In this document: piece by piece, positions 45,310 to 54,011 of the stretch | Layout: each line of letters opens with the position of its first letter | How positions within the stretch are numbered: the stretch's first letter is position 1 | Assembly (NCBI GenBank): GCA_963800275.1 | Contig: CAWDAI010000014.1 | Location: forward strand, 62,001-126,000 | Reading direction: 5' to 3' | DNA from: JAFMJV01 sp963800275 | GTDB lineage: Bacteria > Chloroflexota > Limnocylindria > Limnocylindrales > CSP1-4 | DNA length: 64,000 nt | Notes under the pieces: generated by a model | Seen by the model: the letters and a program-made list of their open reading frames with translations, nothing else | The model's database searches: none | Told to the model about the DNA's origin: nothing | Translations under genes and position numbers: made by a program

Positions 45310-48300
45310 CGCACGCGTTCCGGACAGAGCGGCCCGTAGTCACAGGGCCAGCACACGTTGTTGCCTGGTGTGGCGGCGAAGTCGCCGGATCGGACGCGGG
45401 CGACCCACGCCGAGCTCGTCGCGAGCGGCATCGAGCTGCTCGTCGGTCCGGGTCGTGCTCATGCGGGTCGCCGCCTCGGTGAAGTACAGCGTCACCTTCT
45501 CGGGCGTCCCAGCCCCAGCGCGTCGCGGCAGGCGAGGGCGTAGATCGACAGCTGCAGGCTCTCCTGGACGCTCTTCTGCGAGCTGGCGCCCGGTCTTGTA
45601 GTCGATGACCTCGATGCCACCGGACGGCAGGCGGTCGATGCGGTCGATCTGCCCGGTGAAGGTCGCCGGCGAGCCGTCGGGCATGCTCGATGGCCAGCTC
45701 GAACGGCAGCTCCTCCGGCTCGGCCGGCCGACGGACGCGAGCTCGCCCTCCCAGAAGTTGTCGAGCAGCGTGCCGACGCTGCCGCGGTAGTTCTCCTCGG
45801 CTGTCTTCTCCTCGAACTCGCCGGCTCTCCATTCGGCCTCGAAGAGCGCGCTCGAGGTCCTCGCGCGTCGGCGGCGGCTCGCCCCGGGCCGTGCGCTCGC
45901 GACGCTCCTTGGTGAACGCCTCGAAGGCGGCGTGGGCGGTTGACCCGAACGTCAGCGCGCCCGACGGTCCGGCTCGACGGGATGCGGTAGACGTGCCGGA
46001 ACGCGTACTGGAGCGGGCAGCGCTCGTAGGTGTCGATCTGCGAGTAGCTGAACGCGCCGGCAGGGGGGCGACCTCGAGCAGGTTCGCGCCGGCCCCGCTG
46101 TCGAGCGCGACGACCCGCAAGGTCAGCGGATCGAGTCGATGGGCGCGCGCCTCGTCGGCGGTGTCGGCGCGCGTCGCGCCAGCGCGGCGAACTCGCGGCC
46201 GAAAGTCGGCCGGGCCTGCTCGGCCTCAGGGTCCGTCGGCTCGATGCCTTCGAGCAGCTCGAGCAGCTCGTTCGCGCGGACGCGCAGCGCCAGCCGCCGC
46301 TCGCGGGCGGTGGGCGTCGGCATGACACTCGCGGAGTGACGAGGGCGGCTCGGGCTCCTCGTGACGTCGTCGGTCGCGACTCGGCCCAGCCGGGCGTCAG
46401 CGTCACGCTCCGGCCGACCCGTCGAGATCCAGCAGCTCCGGACCGCGCGCCATCGCGCAGCTCGTCGAGGAAGAGCGAGGGGTCCTTCTCGCGGCCGGGC
46501 CCGCGATGGTCGTGATGACGAGCCGGTCCTGGGCGCGGGTCAGCGCGACGTAGAGCAGCCGGCGCTCCTCCTCGGTGTGGATGTCGCCCGCCGGCACGGC
46601 CTCCTTGAGCAGGTCCTTGGGGAAGAGGCCCGACGCCGTACTCGCGGGTGGGCCACTCGTCCTTGAGCAGCTGCGGGACGAAGACGTGGTCGAACTCGAG
46701 GCCCTTCGCCTGGTAGAGCGTCATGAGCTGGACGCCGTCGAGGTCGTCGCTCGCCTCGACGCTCGTCGGGCAGCTCGCCGCCGGCGCTCTGGTAGGCGTC
46801 GAGGTAGTCGACGAAGCCCGCCAGCGTGCCGCGCGGATGCTCCGCCTGCCAGTCGTGGGCGAAGCGCATGAAGTTGGCGATGTTGGCGACGGTCCGCTGG
46901 GCCTCGAGCGTGTCGAGCGCGATCAGGTCGAGCACGAGCCCGGTGCGGTCGACGTACTCCTCGAGCACGGTGAACGGTCCCTCGCGCCAGGTCTTGGCGC
47001 CAGCTCCTCGAGGGTGCGAGCAGGCGGCGGAGCTTGGCCCGGGTGGCCGGGGCGACGGACTCCGCCGCGTCTCGCGCGGCGGCCTGCGGCGCTGCGCCAT
47101 CGCTCGCGGCAGCACAGGTCCGGCTGGGTGGCTGGAGCGTCAAGGCCACCGCCGCCGCTGCCGTTCTCGTCGCTCGCGCTCGCGATCAGCCTCGCGCCGG
47201 CATCGGCGGACCTCCTCGTCCGTCGGGCGACGCGGTCCACCTCCACGCTCGCCGGACTCGACGACCTCGTGGATGACGTCGATGAGGTGGCGGTAGTCGT
47301 AGCGGGCCATCCGCGCGATCTGCAGGATCTCCAGCGCATCGAGCCGCCAGGGTGCCGCCGACATCATGCGGACCAGCGCCACGTCCTGGTGCGGGTCGGC
47401 GATCGCCCGCAGGCTCTGCTCGAGGTCGCGGATCTCCGGCGTATCGAACAGCGAGAGGCCGCCGACGACGGTGTAGGGGATCGCCTCGTCGCGCAGGCGG
47501 GCGACGATGGCCTCGCGGTGGCGGTGTTTGCGATAGAGGACCGCGAAGTCGGACCAGTCGGGCGGCTCGGCGTCGGGGCGGCGGGGTCCCAGCCAGTCCA
47601 GGCCTTGATGCGGTCCACGATCTGGCGCGCCTCGTCGTCGAGGTCGGTCGGCGACCACGACCTCGACCGGATCGCCGGACCGCGCGTCGGGGCGCAGGAC
47701 CTTGTCCGGCTCGTAGCGCAGCTGCGTTGCGCTCGATGAGCCGGTTGGCGACCGTGAGCACGGGCTCGACCGAGCGGAAGTTCTCCTCGAGCCGCAGCCG
47801 CGGTCGGCGGCCCGGGGCCGGCGCGCCGCGGGTCATGGGCGGGCGGTCCGCAGAAGCGCCGGTCGAACTCGACGAAGGCCGCGTAGCTGGCGCCGCGGAA
47901 GCGGTAGATCGACTGGTCGTCGTCGCCGACGACCATGACGTTGTCCGGTCGGTCCGGCGTGCGCCCGAGCAGCTCGATGAGCTCGATCTGGGCGATGTTG
48001 GCGTCCTGGAACTCGTCGACCAGGATGTAGCGGAACTGGCGCTGGTAGCGGCGCAGGACGTTGGGCTTCTGCTTGAACAGGCGCGTGACGAGGCTGATCT
48101 GCTCGCCGAAGTCGAGCGCGCCGCGCGTTGCGAGCTCCTCCTGGTATGCGCGGTAGACGAGGCGCGAGCTCGGACAGGCGCAGCACCTCGAGCGCGGCGC
48201 CGTCGGCGACGTAGGTCTCGGCGAGCGGCGTCGATGCGTGGCAGGTCGGGCGCGTCGAACTGGCTTCGCGAGGGGCGCGTGCCGTCGCCCGAGATCGTGC

Positions 48301-49105
48301 GCCGGGCCTCCCGGTCGGCCGACCTTCTCGACGCTCGTGGGGTCGGCGGCTGGCGTTGTCGTCGCCGGCCTCCTCGGCGCGCTCGCCGCGCCGGAAGTCG
48401 GCGTAGGCGCCTCGGACCTCGCGCAGCGGGGCGAGGTTGCCCTGCGCCTGGACCCGCTCGAGCGCCGCTCGATAGCTCCCGAAGCGCTGCCTCGAACGCC
48501 TGGCGCTCGCGATCGACGAAGGCGTCGAAGTCGTCCGGCGTGACGAGCTCGTCCTTGGCCCGGTTGATGAAGGCCACGAACTGGTCGAGCCAGTAGTTGG
48601 GGTTGCTGCCGCCGGCGTAGTAGAGCAGCGGCAGGTTCGGCCGGATGTCGCGCAGGAGCAGAACCTGGCCAATGCCATCGAGCACGTCCGGCTGCGCCGG
48701 CAGGCCGGCATCGGCGGCCGACTCGGTGAGGACGCGATGGCAGAAGCTGTGGAAGTTGCTGACGTGAGGCGGGCGCGCGCGGCCGGGCCGATGGGGCTTC
48801 GATCCGATGTCGAGCTCCTTGGCGGCCTTGACGTTGTAGGTCAGGACCAGGATCTGTTCGGGCAGCAGCGGGCCGGCGAACGGTTCGGCGTCCGTGCCGT
48901 CGGCGCGACTCGCCGGCACGAGATCGCCGTCGGACCCGTCGTCGCCGCGCCCTTCGTCTCGAGGAGCCAGCGCACGCGCTCGACGATGACGCGCGTCTTG
49001 CCGGTTCCTGCGCCGGCGATGACGACGAGCGGGCCCGTCGCCCCACTCGACGATGCGTCGCTGGGTATCGGTGAGCCCTGTCGTGTTCCTCGTTTCGGTC
49101 ATCAT
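45306..49105 (-). pseudogene. UvrD/Rep-type helicase fused to RecB-like nuclease, many frameshifts
   Basis: The span codes for one large superfamily 1A helicase-nuclease (about 1,250 aa) in changing frames. From ATG 49105, preceded by GGGGGAG, come LTDTQRRIVEWGDGP; SNFHSFCHRVLTES; motif II ILVDEFQDANIAQIELIELL; motif III VVGDDDQSIYRFRGASYAAF; motif IV FAVLYRKHRHREAIVARLRD; and motifs V-VI TLYQAKGLEFDHVFVPQLLK and ERRLLYVALTRAQDRLVITT. The nuclease part has FSYSQIDTYERCPLQYAFRH and GGIEVIDYKTGRQ (PD-(D/E)XK). The last codons in one frame give CWPCDYGPLCPERVR, a Cys cluster as in Fe-S-containing AddB/AdnB-like nucleases. At least ten frame changes are needed. Confidence 0.85.
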
Positions 49106-49189
49106 TCGTGCTCCCCCGTGTCGCGTCCGGTCATTGTCCCGGACGCCGAACTCGTCCGATGTGGCCCTGTCGGGTCGCGCGTAGCAGGA

Positions 49190-49372
49190 CTACCAGTCGA
49201 TCGTGCCGTCGAGCTCGCCGTCCTGGAGGTCCATCTGCTCGAAGTCGGCGGCCTCGTCGCGGTTGCGGACGCACTCGCCACAGAGCGGCAGCCCGTCCAC
49301 GCCGCCGTCGGGCTCATCGTCCGGATCGTTGCCCAGCGGCGTCCCACAGCGGTGGCAGTCCAGCCAGTCTGC
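49190..49372 (-). pseudogene. Zinc-ribbon segment in frame after the ARPP-1 stop
   Basis: Directly after the TAG of the ARPP-1 gene, the same frame continues for 60 codons: ADWLDCHRCGTPLGND, then GLPLCGECVRNRDEAADFEQ and DGELDGTIDW before TAG at 49190. Two CxxC pairs form a zinc ribbon. No ATG, GTG or TTG precedes it in frame after the TAG. It may therefore be the natural C-terminus of ARPP-1 cut off by a nonsense change, or part of a separate gene whose start is lost. Confidence 0.5.
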
Positions 49373-50368
49373 CTAACGGACACGATGCGCCTCCACGTGC
49401 ACGACCTGCTCCTCTCGGAGCAGCGCCGCACCGGTGATGCGGTCGGTCTCGAAGCGGACATCGGTACCCTCGCCGACCGCGGGCGAGCGCAGCGCATCGG
49501 CCTGGGCCAGCTTGACCCGGCCCAGCATCCGCCCCAGGGCCTCGCGGTCAGGGTAGCGATGCCGGGGAGCCGGTACACCGCCGGCGGCCACGAACCGACG
49601 ATGGTCCAGATGCGCCCGTACCGCTCCTTCGATGAGCCGTGGCCAGAGCTTGCGCGCGGTCGTGGGCCCGTCATAGAGCTCGAGCGCGACCAAGCGACCG
49701 CCGATGCCGATGGCGGCCCCGATCGCCCCGGCGGGGTAGGGGAAGGCGCCCAGGAGCGCCGCCATGTCGACCGCCTCGCGAGCGTACAGGTCATGGAGTG
49801 CTCCGGTCCGCGAGGATGTCTCTGCACGCGCGTGCTTTCGTTCTACCTCATCCCAGACCTGGTCCTGGTCGGCGGCGTAGCGCGCTTCCGCCGGCATGGG
49901 TGCGCCCACCTCGGCCATGGCCCGGGCCCGGGCGTGGACCTGCCGGTTCATCATCGAGCGCAGGCCCAGGTCCGCCTTGGGACCGGACGCGAAGTGCATC
50001 TCCGCCCCCGGGTCCCAACGGCCGTGCTCGAGGCAGGTGACCGGGATCTTGGTGGTCTGCATGGCGCTGAGCCAGATGGTCACGTTGACGATGCGGTTCT
50101 GCTTGCCGCCGACGATGGTGTCGCCGCCGAAGATGACCACCGGCTGGTCCTTGGTCTCGACGGCCACGGTCGGTACCGTGCCGCCGCCGAGCTCGTGGAC
50201 GTCGACCGCGCCGGCGCTGGTGGCCTCGTTGAGCGTGAGGTACGCGGGGCCGGTCGTGTCCGCGGTCGCACCGAGGGCGATGACGACGAGGCCGTCGCGC
50301 TCCATGGTGACGAGCGGGGTGACGGAGTCGATGAGTCGTTCAAGAGCTGGGCGCTGCGTGGTTGCCAT
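49373..50368 (-). CDS. ARPP-1 domain-containing protein
   Basis: The 331-aa product is a whole-length match to the ARPP-1 family, a domain associated with ARG and rhodanese/phosphatase proteins and of unknown function. Features are LNEATSAGAVDVHELGGGTV, KDQPVVIFGGDTIVGGKQNR, CLEHGRWDPGAEMHFASGP and PAGAIGAAIGIGGRLVALEL. ATG 50368 (MATTQRPALERL) is preferred over a start 132 bases upstream. It is followed in frame by a zinc-ribbon segment after TAG, then by the helicase-nuclease. Confidence 0.8.
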   Translation of the reverse strand: MATTQRPALERLIDSVTPLVTMERDGLVVIALGATADTTGPAYLTLNEATSAGAVDVHELGGGTVPTVAVETKDQPVVIFGGDTIVGGKQNRIVNVTIWLSAMQTTKIPVTCLEHGRWDPGAEMHFASGPKADLGLRSMMNRQVHARARAMAEVGAPMPAEARYAADQDQVWDEVERKHARAETSSRTGALHDLYAREAVDMAALLGAFPYPAGAIGAAIGIGGRLVALELYDGPTTARKLWPRLIEGAVRAHLDHRRFVAAGGVPAPRHRYPDREALGRMLGRVKLAQADALRSPAVGEGTDVRFETDRITGAALLREEQVVHVEAHRVR

Positions 50369-50508
50369 GGCTCGATGGAGCGCCGCACCTGTGCCAGCTA
50401 GCGTGTCACGGGTGGTGCGCGGCACCACGGCGTCGTCCCTCCAGCTCCGACGCGGATGACCGGCGCCGGCCATTGACAAGGGGATACCGGCGAGAGACAA
50501 GATGGGCG

Positions 50509-50953
50509 ATGGCTGACCGTCATGACCTCAAGCGGTTCCTCGAGGCCCAGGAACCTGTCTACGAGCAGGCCCTGGAGCTCAGGGCCGGTCGCAAACGCAG
50601 CCACTGGATGTGGTTCATCTTTCCGCAACGCCGGCTGGGCAGGCGTGACGTCGGAGCGGTTCGCGATCGCTTCCTGGCTGAGACGCGTGCCTACCTGGAG
50701 CATCCGGTGCTCGGTGCCGACTGCGCGAGTGTGCGCAGCTCACGAACGCCGTGCGAGGCCGGACCGCGGAGGAGATCTTCGGCCCGTCGATGCCGTGAAG
50801 CTGCGGTCGTCGATGACCCTCTTCGCGCAAGCCAGCCCGGCTGACGACGTCTTCGAGGCCGTGCTGCGTCGGTACTTCGACGGGCAGCACGATGCCCTGC
50901 CCGAGCGCCTCTCGGCCTCGACACGTAGCCCGGCATCAGTGCCCTCCTGCTGA
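50509..50953 (+). pseudogene. DUF1810 family protein, frameshifted
   Basis: ATG 50509 opens DLKRFLEAQEPVYEQALELR and GRKRSHWMWFIFPQ, diagnostic of DUF1810. The rest is spread over frames: SERFAIAS, ETRAYLEHPVLGA, LTNAVRGRTAEEIFGP and finally DAVKLRSSMTLFAQASPADD with VLRRYFDGQHDALPERLSAS ending at 50953. At least three shifts are required. Family function is unknown; it is often encoded near macrodomain or mobile genes. Confidence 0.75.
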
Positions 50954-51063
50954 CGGCCCAGCCGCCGGATACGCCGGCTTCGTACCGAGCCCCCGTGTCG
51001 AGGGCAGCTGACGACCACCCCAGTACGGCCCGGCGGTGCCCTCCAGGTCCGCACGGTTGTGGC

Positions 51064-51525
51064 TCAGCAGGAACGACCAGCGTCGCTTCTATGCGGAGTC
51101 AGGGGCGCCCAAGCACCGTGACGACCGAGGGCGCTGTCGAGGACGCGGATCGTCTCACCGGTTCCCACGCTGCGGATCGGGTCGGGCTCGTATTCGCGCT
51201 GGATGACGACGCGGTAGGCGCCGGGCGGCACCTCGATTGGCGCGTGCTCCTCGTGGATGAGCTGCGCCTTCGACTTCGTCAGCAGGTAGCGCTCGCCCTC
51301 GTGCGGTGAAGGTGCGCGCGTCGTGCTCCTCGATGGCGTGGGCGTGCCCGGTGACCTCCCCCTCGGCGAGCACGATGCGACCGTTCCGCCGCTCGGGCTG
51401 GGCCTGCTCGGGCACGGCGTCGACGGCGAGAAGCAGGACGTCGCCCTGGCGGAACATGAGTGGCGGTGAGACGGCGCGCTCGACGGCGTTCGGGGTTGGG
51501 GAGTGGGTCGGGATCGGTCGTACAT
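51064..51525 (-). pseudogene. Hypothetical protein downstream of riboswitch-like element 1, frameshifted
   Basis: ATG 51525 lies after AGGAGGAACAC, just downstream of the structured leader. Coding changes frame to MFRQGDVLLLAVDAVPEQAQ and IVLAEGEVTGHAHAIEEHDA, then returns near 51305 to ERYLLTKSKAQLIHEEHAPI, PPGAYRVVIQREYEPDPIRS and the end at 51064. I recall similar small proteins from phage-like or accessory clusters, but no function is known to me. Confidence 0.6.
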
Positions 51526-51540
51526 GTGTTCCTCCTGTGA

Positions 51541-51638
51541 CCTATCGAACCCGGCTGGGGCACCGCGTCCCGCTCGGAGGGAAAGGACCGGTTGCTGCGC
51601 AGTCGACGAGCCGGGACTCTCGAGGCGCTCTGGATAGG
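51541..51638 (-). promoter_or_regulatory. SAM-clan riboswitch-like element 1
   Basis: Minus-strand order: P1 5' strand CCTATC (51633-51638), AGAGCG, GAGAGTCCCGGCTC, GCAGCAACC, then CGGTGCCCCAGCCGGG and P1 3' strand GATAGG (51541-51546). These are the conserved blocks of SAM-I/SAM-IV riboswitches (AGAG, GAGGGACU-GGCCC, GCAACC, GGUGC). The ribosome-binding site AGGAGG begins five bases after P1, ahead of ATG 51525. Confidence 0.75.
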
Positions 51639-51700
51639 GGACCGGCCGGGCGTGGAACTCCCGTCGGTGTCGATCGTGTGGCTCAGCCTAGAAGAAGGTC

Positions 51701-51718
51701 GTGCCACCTGTATGGCAT
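51701..51718. repeat. Palindromic motif, copy 1
   Basis: GTGCCACCTGTATGGCAT occurs here and, as the perfect palindrome GTGCCA-CCTGTA-TGGCAC, at 53028-53045. Both copies lie 45-63 bases upstream of a riboswitch-like element on the minus strand, so they may be operators in promoters of the small-gene cluster. Confidence 0.55.
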
Positions 51719-51905
51719 ACGGCCCGGGGTGGCCGAGCTGATCGAGGTCGGGCACCTCTGTGATGACGATCGTCGCCTCGAAGGGGAGCGCGTCCGGTTC
51801 ACGGCCGCGCATCGATGGCGAGGTCGTCGAGCGAGCGGGCCAGGTCGCCGAGGAAGCTGGCCTGTCGCTCGGTCGCAGCGCCACCCCGGTAGAGGCCTCG
51901 CACCG

Positions 51906-52068
51906 TCAGAGCATGAGGTCGGCCAGCTCGTGCGGCGTCCATGCCGTAGGTGCGGATGAGCGCGTCGAGCGTCAGAAGGTTCACCAGCTCCGCCGGGGTC
52001 CGCGCCTCGACGCGGCGGGCGAGGTGCCGCTCGGGGTGCCGCCAGCCCTCGACCTGCCGGTCAGTCAT
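51906..52068 (-). CDS. Small hypothetical protein, probable frameshift near its end
   Basis: ATG 52068 overlaps the stop of the preceding Cys-rich gene (ATGA). The product reads MTDRQVEGWRHPERHLARRV and TPAELVNLLTLDALIRTYGM, then with one frame change ELADLML to TGA at 51906. Without the shift, the frame continues to 51799 with unrelated sequence. Short helical protein of unknown function. Confidence 0.45.
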
Positions 52069-52463
52069 CGAGCGCACCCGCGGGCTACGAGCCGCCACGC
52101 TCCTGCCTCGTCCCTGACGGCGATCATCGGGTCGCCCAAGGGGTGCCCGTCCATGTCCACGACGTGCTGCGGCAGGGCAGGGCCCTTGTACGGCACGCCG
52201 AACGGCTGGTGGTCCTCCTCCGCTCGGAGCTTGGCCGGGCAGTCGTGGTGGTCGCAGTCGGCGTCGGCGCAGACATAGCGCTGCCCGTACGAGGCCCAGG
52301 CCCGCAGCTTTGCGGGACAAGGACCGTGGGTGCAGCCAGGGATGATGCAGGTGTTCCAGGGCGGTGCGACGGCGCCGGGGACAGGCTGGGGTTCAGGATG
52401 CGCGGGGGCATCGGTGATGACGACCTTCTCGCCGAGGTCGGCGAACATGACGTGCTGGCTCAT
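52065..52463 (-). CDS. Cys-rich hypothetical protein downstream of riboswitch-like element 2
   Basis: The 132-aa protein starts at ATG 52463, after AGGAGAAGCACC. It contains two similar Cys units, CIIPGCTHGPCPAKLR (residues about 41-56) and CADADCDHHDCPAKLR, which look like paired metal-binding fingers. The C-terminus reads HVVDMDGHPLGDPMIAVRDE. No family was recognised. It is coupled to the next small gene by an ATGA overlap. Confidence 0.7.
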   Translation of the reverse strand: MSQHVMFADLGEKVVITDAPAHPEPQPVPGAVAPPWNTCIIPGCTHGPCPAKLRAWASYGQRYVCADADCDHHDCPAKLRAEEDHQPFGVPYKGPALPQHVVDMDGHPLGDPMIAVRDEAGAWRLVARGCAR

Positions 52464-52472
52464 GGTGCTTCT

Positions 52473-52560
52473 CCTATCGCACCCGGCTGGGGCACCGTGC
52501 CCCCGCTGGGGCGGTTGCCGCGCCGTCACCGAGCCGGGACTCTCGGGCGCTCTCGATAGG
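52473..52560 (-). promoter_or_regulatory. SAM-clan riboswitch-like element 2
   Basis: P1 is CCTATCG (52554-52560) with CGATAGG (52473-52479), seven perfect pairs. Inside, on the minus strand, are AGAGCGCC, GAGAGTCCCGGCTCGGTGAC, GCGGCAACC and CGGTGCCCCAGCCGGG. The Shine-Dalgarno AGGAG overlaps the 3' strand of P1, so P1 formation should directly hide it and block translation of the gene starting at 52463. Confidence 0.78.
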
Positions 52561-52597
52561 GGTCAGCCGCAGGCGGTGCCACGACCTGCGGATCCGC

Positions 52598-52873
52598 TCA
52601 GTTCAGATGCTCGCCCTGCCAGACGAGCGTGCGGTACTTGTGCCGACCGGAGTGACCGTGCTCCCGGATGCAGGAGCTGCTGGCGTCGGGCGCGAGGGCG
52701 CCGCAGTAGCGCGGCTCCAGCTCGTCCTCCTCTGCCTGGGCGGACGCCTCTGCCTGGTCCACGAGGTTCTGGCGATTGGCGATGGCAAGCACCATCACGC
52801 TGATGCCCGCAAGGATGTCGCGGTCATCGTCGGACAGGGGTGTCTCTACGCTGATGTCGAGCTTGATGCCCAT
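52598..52873 (-). CDS. Small hypothetical protein downstream of riboswitch-like element 3
   Basis: The 91-aa protein starts at ATG 52873 after AAGGAGG. It has an acidic helical N-terminal half (LSDDDRDILAGISVMVLAIA) and a C-terminal Cys/His cluster (RYCGALAPDASSSCIREHGH, then SGRHKY) that could bind zinc. No family was recognised. It is the first gene of the riboswitch-linked cluster. Confidence 0.7.
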   Translation of the reverse strand: MGIKLDISVETPLSDDDRDILAGISVMVLAIANRQNLVDQAEASAQAEEDELEPRYCGALAPDASSSCIREHGHSGRHKYRTLVWQGEHLN

Positions 52874-52890
52874 GGGTGGTCCTCCTTCGA

Positions 52891-52983
52891 CCATCGTCCT
52901 CGGCGGGAGCACCGTGCCGGCTGAGGGGGCCGGTCGGTTGCTGCGGAGTCACGGGGCCGAGTCCCTCGTCCGCTCTGGATGGG
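52891..52983 (-). promoter_or_regulatory. SAM-clan riboswitch-like element 3
   Basis: This copy is closest to the SAM-I consensus. On the minus strand: CCATCCAGAGCGG, GAGGGACTCGGCCCCGTGAC, CCGCAGCAACC, CGGTGCTCCCGCC. P1 is CCATC (52978-52982) with GATGG (52891-52895); the pair changes relative to copies 1 and 2 are compensatory. AAGGAGG follows immediately, ahead of ATG 52873. Confidence 0.8.
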
Positions 52984-53027
52984 TGACGCTCATCACGGCG
53001 TCAACGACATGATACTGGCATGGGTGT

Positions 53028-53045
53028 GTGCCACCTGTATGGCAC
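53028..53045. repeat. Palindromic motif, copy 2
   Basis: GTGCCA-CCTGTA-TGGCAC is a perfect inverted repeat, matching 17 of 18 bases of the copy at 51701. It lies 45 bases upstream of riboswitch-like element 3. A candidate -10 (TATCAT on the minus strand, about 53009-53014) lies between them. Confidence 0.6.
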
Positions 53046-53124
53046 GAGTCGCGTTTCGATCCGGCAGCGGTCGCCCGCGCCGACCCGGGCTACCTACCGG
53101 GGACCCTTGGAGCCGAGCGACACG

Positions 53125-53733
53125 CTAGCGCCAGGGACCGTCGAGACCTTCCGCGGCACGGGCGCGCGCTTCCGGACCGAACCAGCGTTCGAAGAGGTGG
53201 AGCGCGAGGTCGATCCCGGAGCTGACCCCGGCCGCGGTCAGGATCGGGCCTTCGTCCACGACCTTGGCGGCGATGACGTCCACTGCGGAAAACTCCCTGG
53301 TGAGCGCTTGCAGGGCGGACGAATGCGTGGTGGCCTGGCGACCATCGAGCAGGCCAGCCCGACCGAGCAGGAAGGCACCCGTGCAGACCGAGGCCACGAT
53401 CGCGGTGGACCCGGCCCGCTCGCGCAGGAAGGGCAGGATCAGCTCGTCCTGGACCGGCGTACGATCGTCCGCTCCGGGGCCGCCCGGCACGATGAGCGCA
53501 TCGAGCGCTGGACACGACTCGATGATGTGGTCTGGACGCACCCGCAGCCCGCCCCGACAGCGGATCTCCTGCTCTGTGCCCACGGTGACCACCCGCACGT
53601 ACGGCTGTCCCGATGGACCGGTGGTGCCGCTGCAGACCTCGTACGGTCCGGCGAAGTCGAGCACCTCGACGTCATCGAAGAGCAGGATGCCCACGAGCGG
53701 TGCGCTGTCGCGGCTGTGGTCATGACTCGTCAT
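53125..53733 (-). CDS. DJ-1/PfpI family protein (isonitrile hydratase/AraC amidase-like)
   Basis: The cytosolic protein of about 202 aa begins PLVGILLFDDVEVLDFAGPY, the typical opening of GlxA/InhA-like DJ-1 proteins with the conserved Asp/Glu. DALIVPGGPGADDR follows, and the nucleophile elbow ASVCTGAFLLGRAGLLDGR has its Cys near residue 107. An AraC DNA-binding domain is absent, so it is not a GlxA regulator. It may be a hydratase or deglycase; the substrate is unknown. In-frame ATG 53748 is an alternative start. Confidence 0.85.
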   Translation of the reverse strand: MTSHDHSRDSAPLVGILLFDDVEVLDFAGPYEVCSGTTGPSGQPYVRVVTVGTEQEIRCRGGLRVRPDHIIESCPALDALIVPGGPGADDRTPVQDELILPFLRERAGSTAIVASVCTGAFLLGRAGLLDGRQATTHSSALQALTREFSAVDVIAAKVVDEGPILTAAGVSSGIDLALHLFERWFGPEARARAAEGLDGPWR

Positions 53734-53816
53734 CGGGGGAGTATGCACGGCCCGTTCCCCAGCCCCCCAGTGCCTCGTCGGGTCGGTGGACGGCCATTCG
53801 CTTTAGAGCCATACCG

Positions 53817-53925
53817 ATGCGACGCAGACCCTCGATCACGCGGTCATCGCGGCACACGCCTGCGCGAGCGTCTCGTGGGGCCTGATGTGCATGCCCACGG
53901 GCGCTACTTCAGCATGGACGAACCG
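53817..53925. pseudogene. Rearranged remnant of a GyrI-like gene
   Basis: 53817-53902 closely matches 60088-60175 of the intact GyrI-like gene in the same orientation (minus-strand coding). The following 53898-53925 matches the reverse complement of about 60262-60288 (RYFNMDEP region), so the two fragments face each other. Small insertions and deletions interrupt the frame. Confidence 0.7.
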
Positions 53926-54011
53926 GCGGCTCGTTGCCCGAGCCGGCGCGAGGGTCTGGTGGAAGCGCTCGGTCTGGCCTCGGGTCTGGGACGTCTTCTC
54001 TGCAGGGAGGC

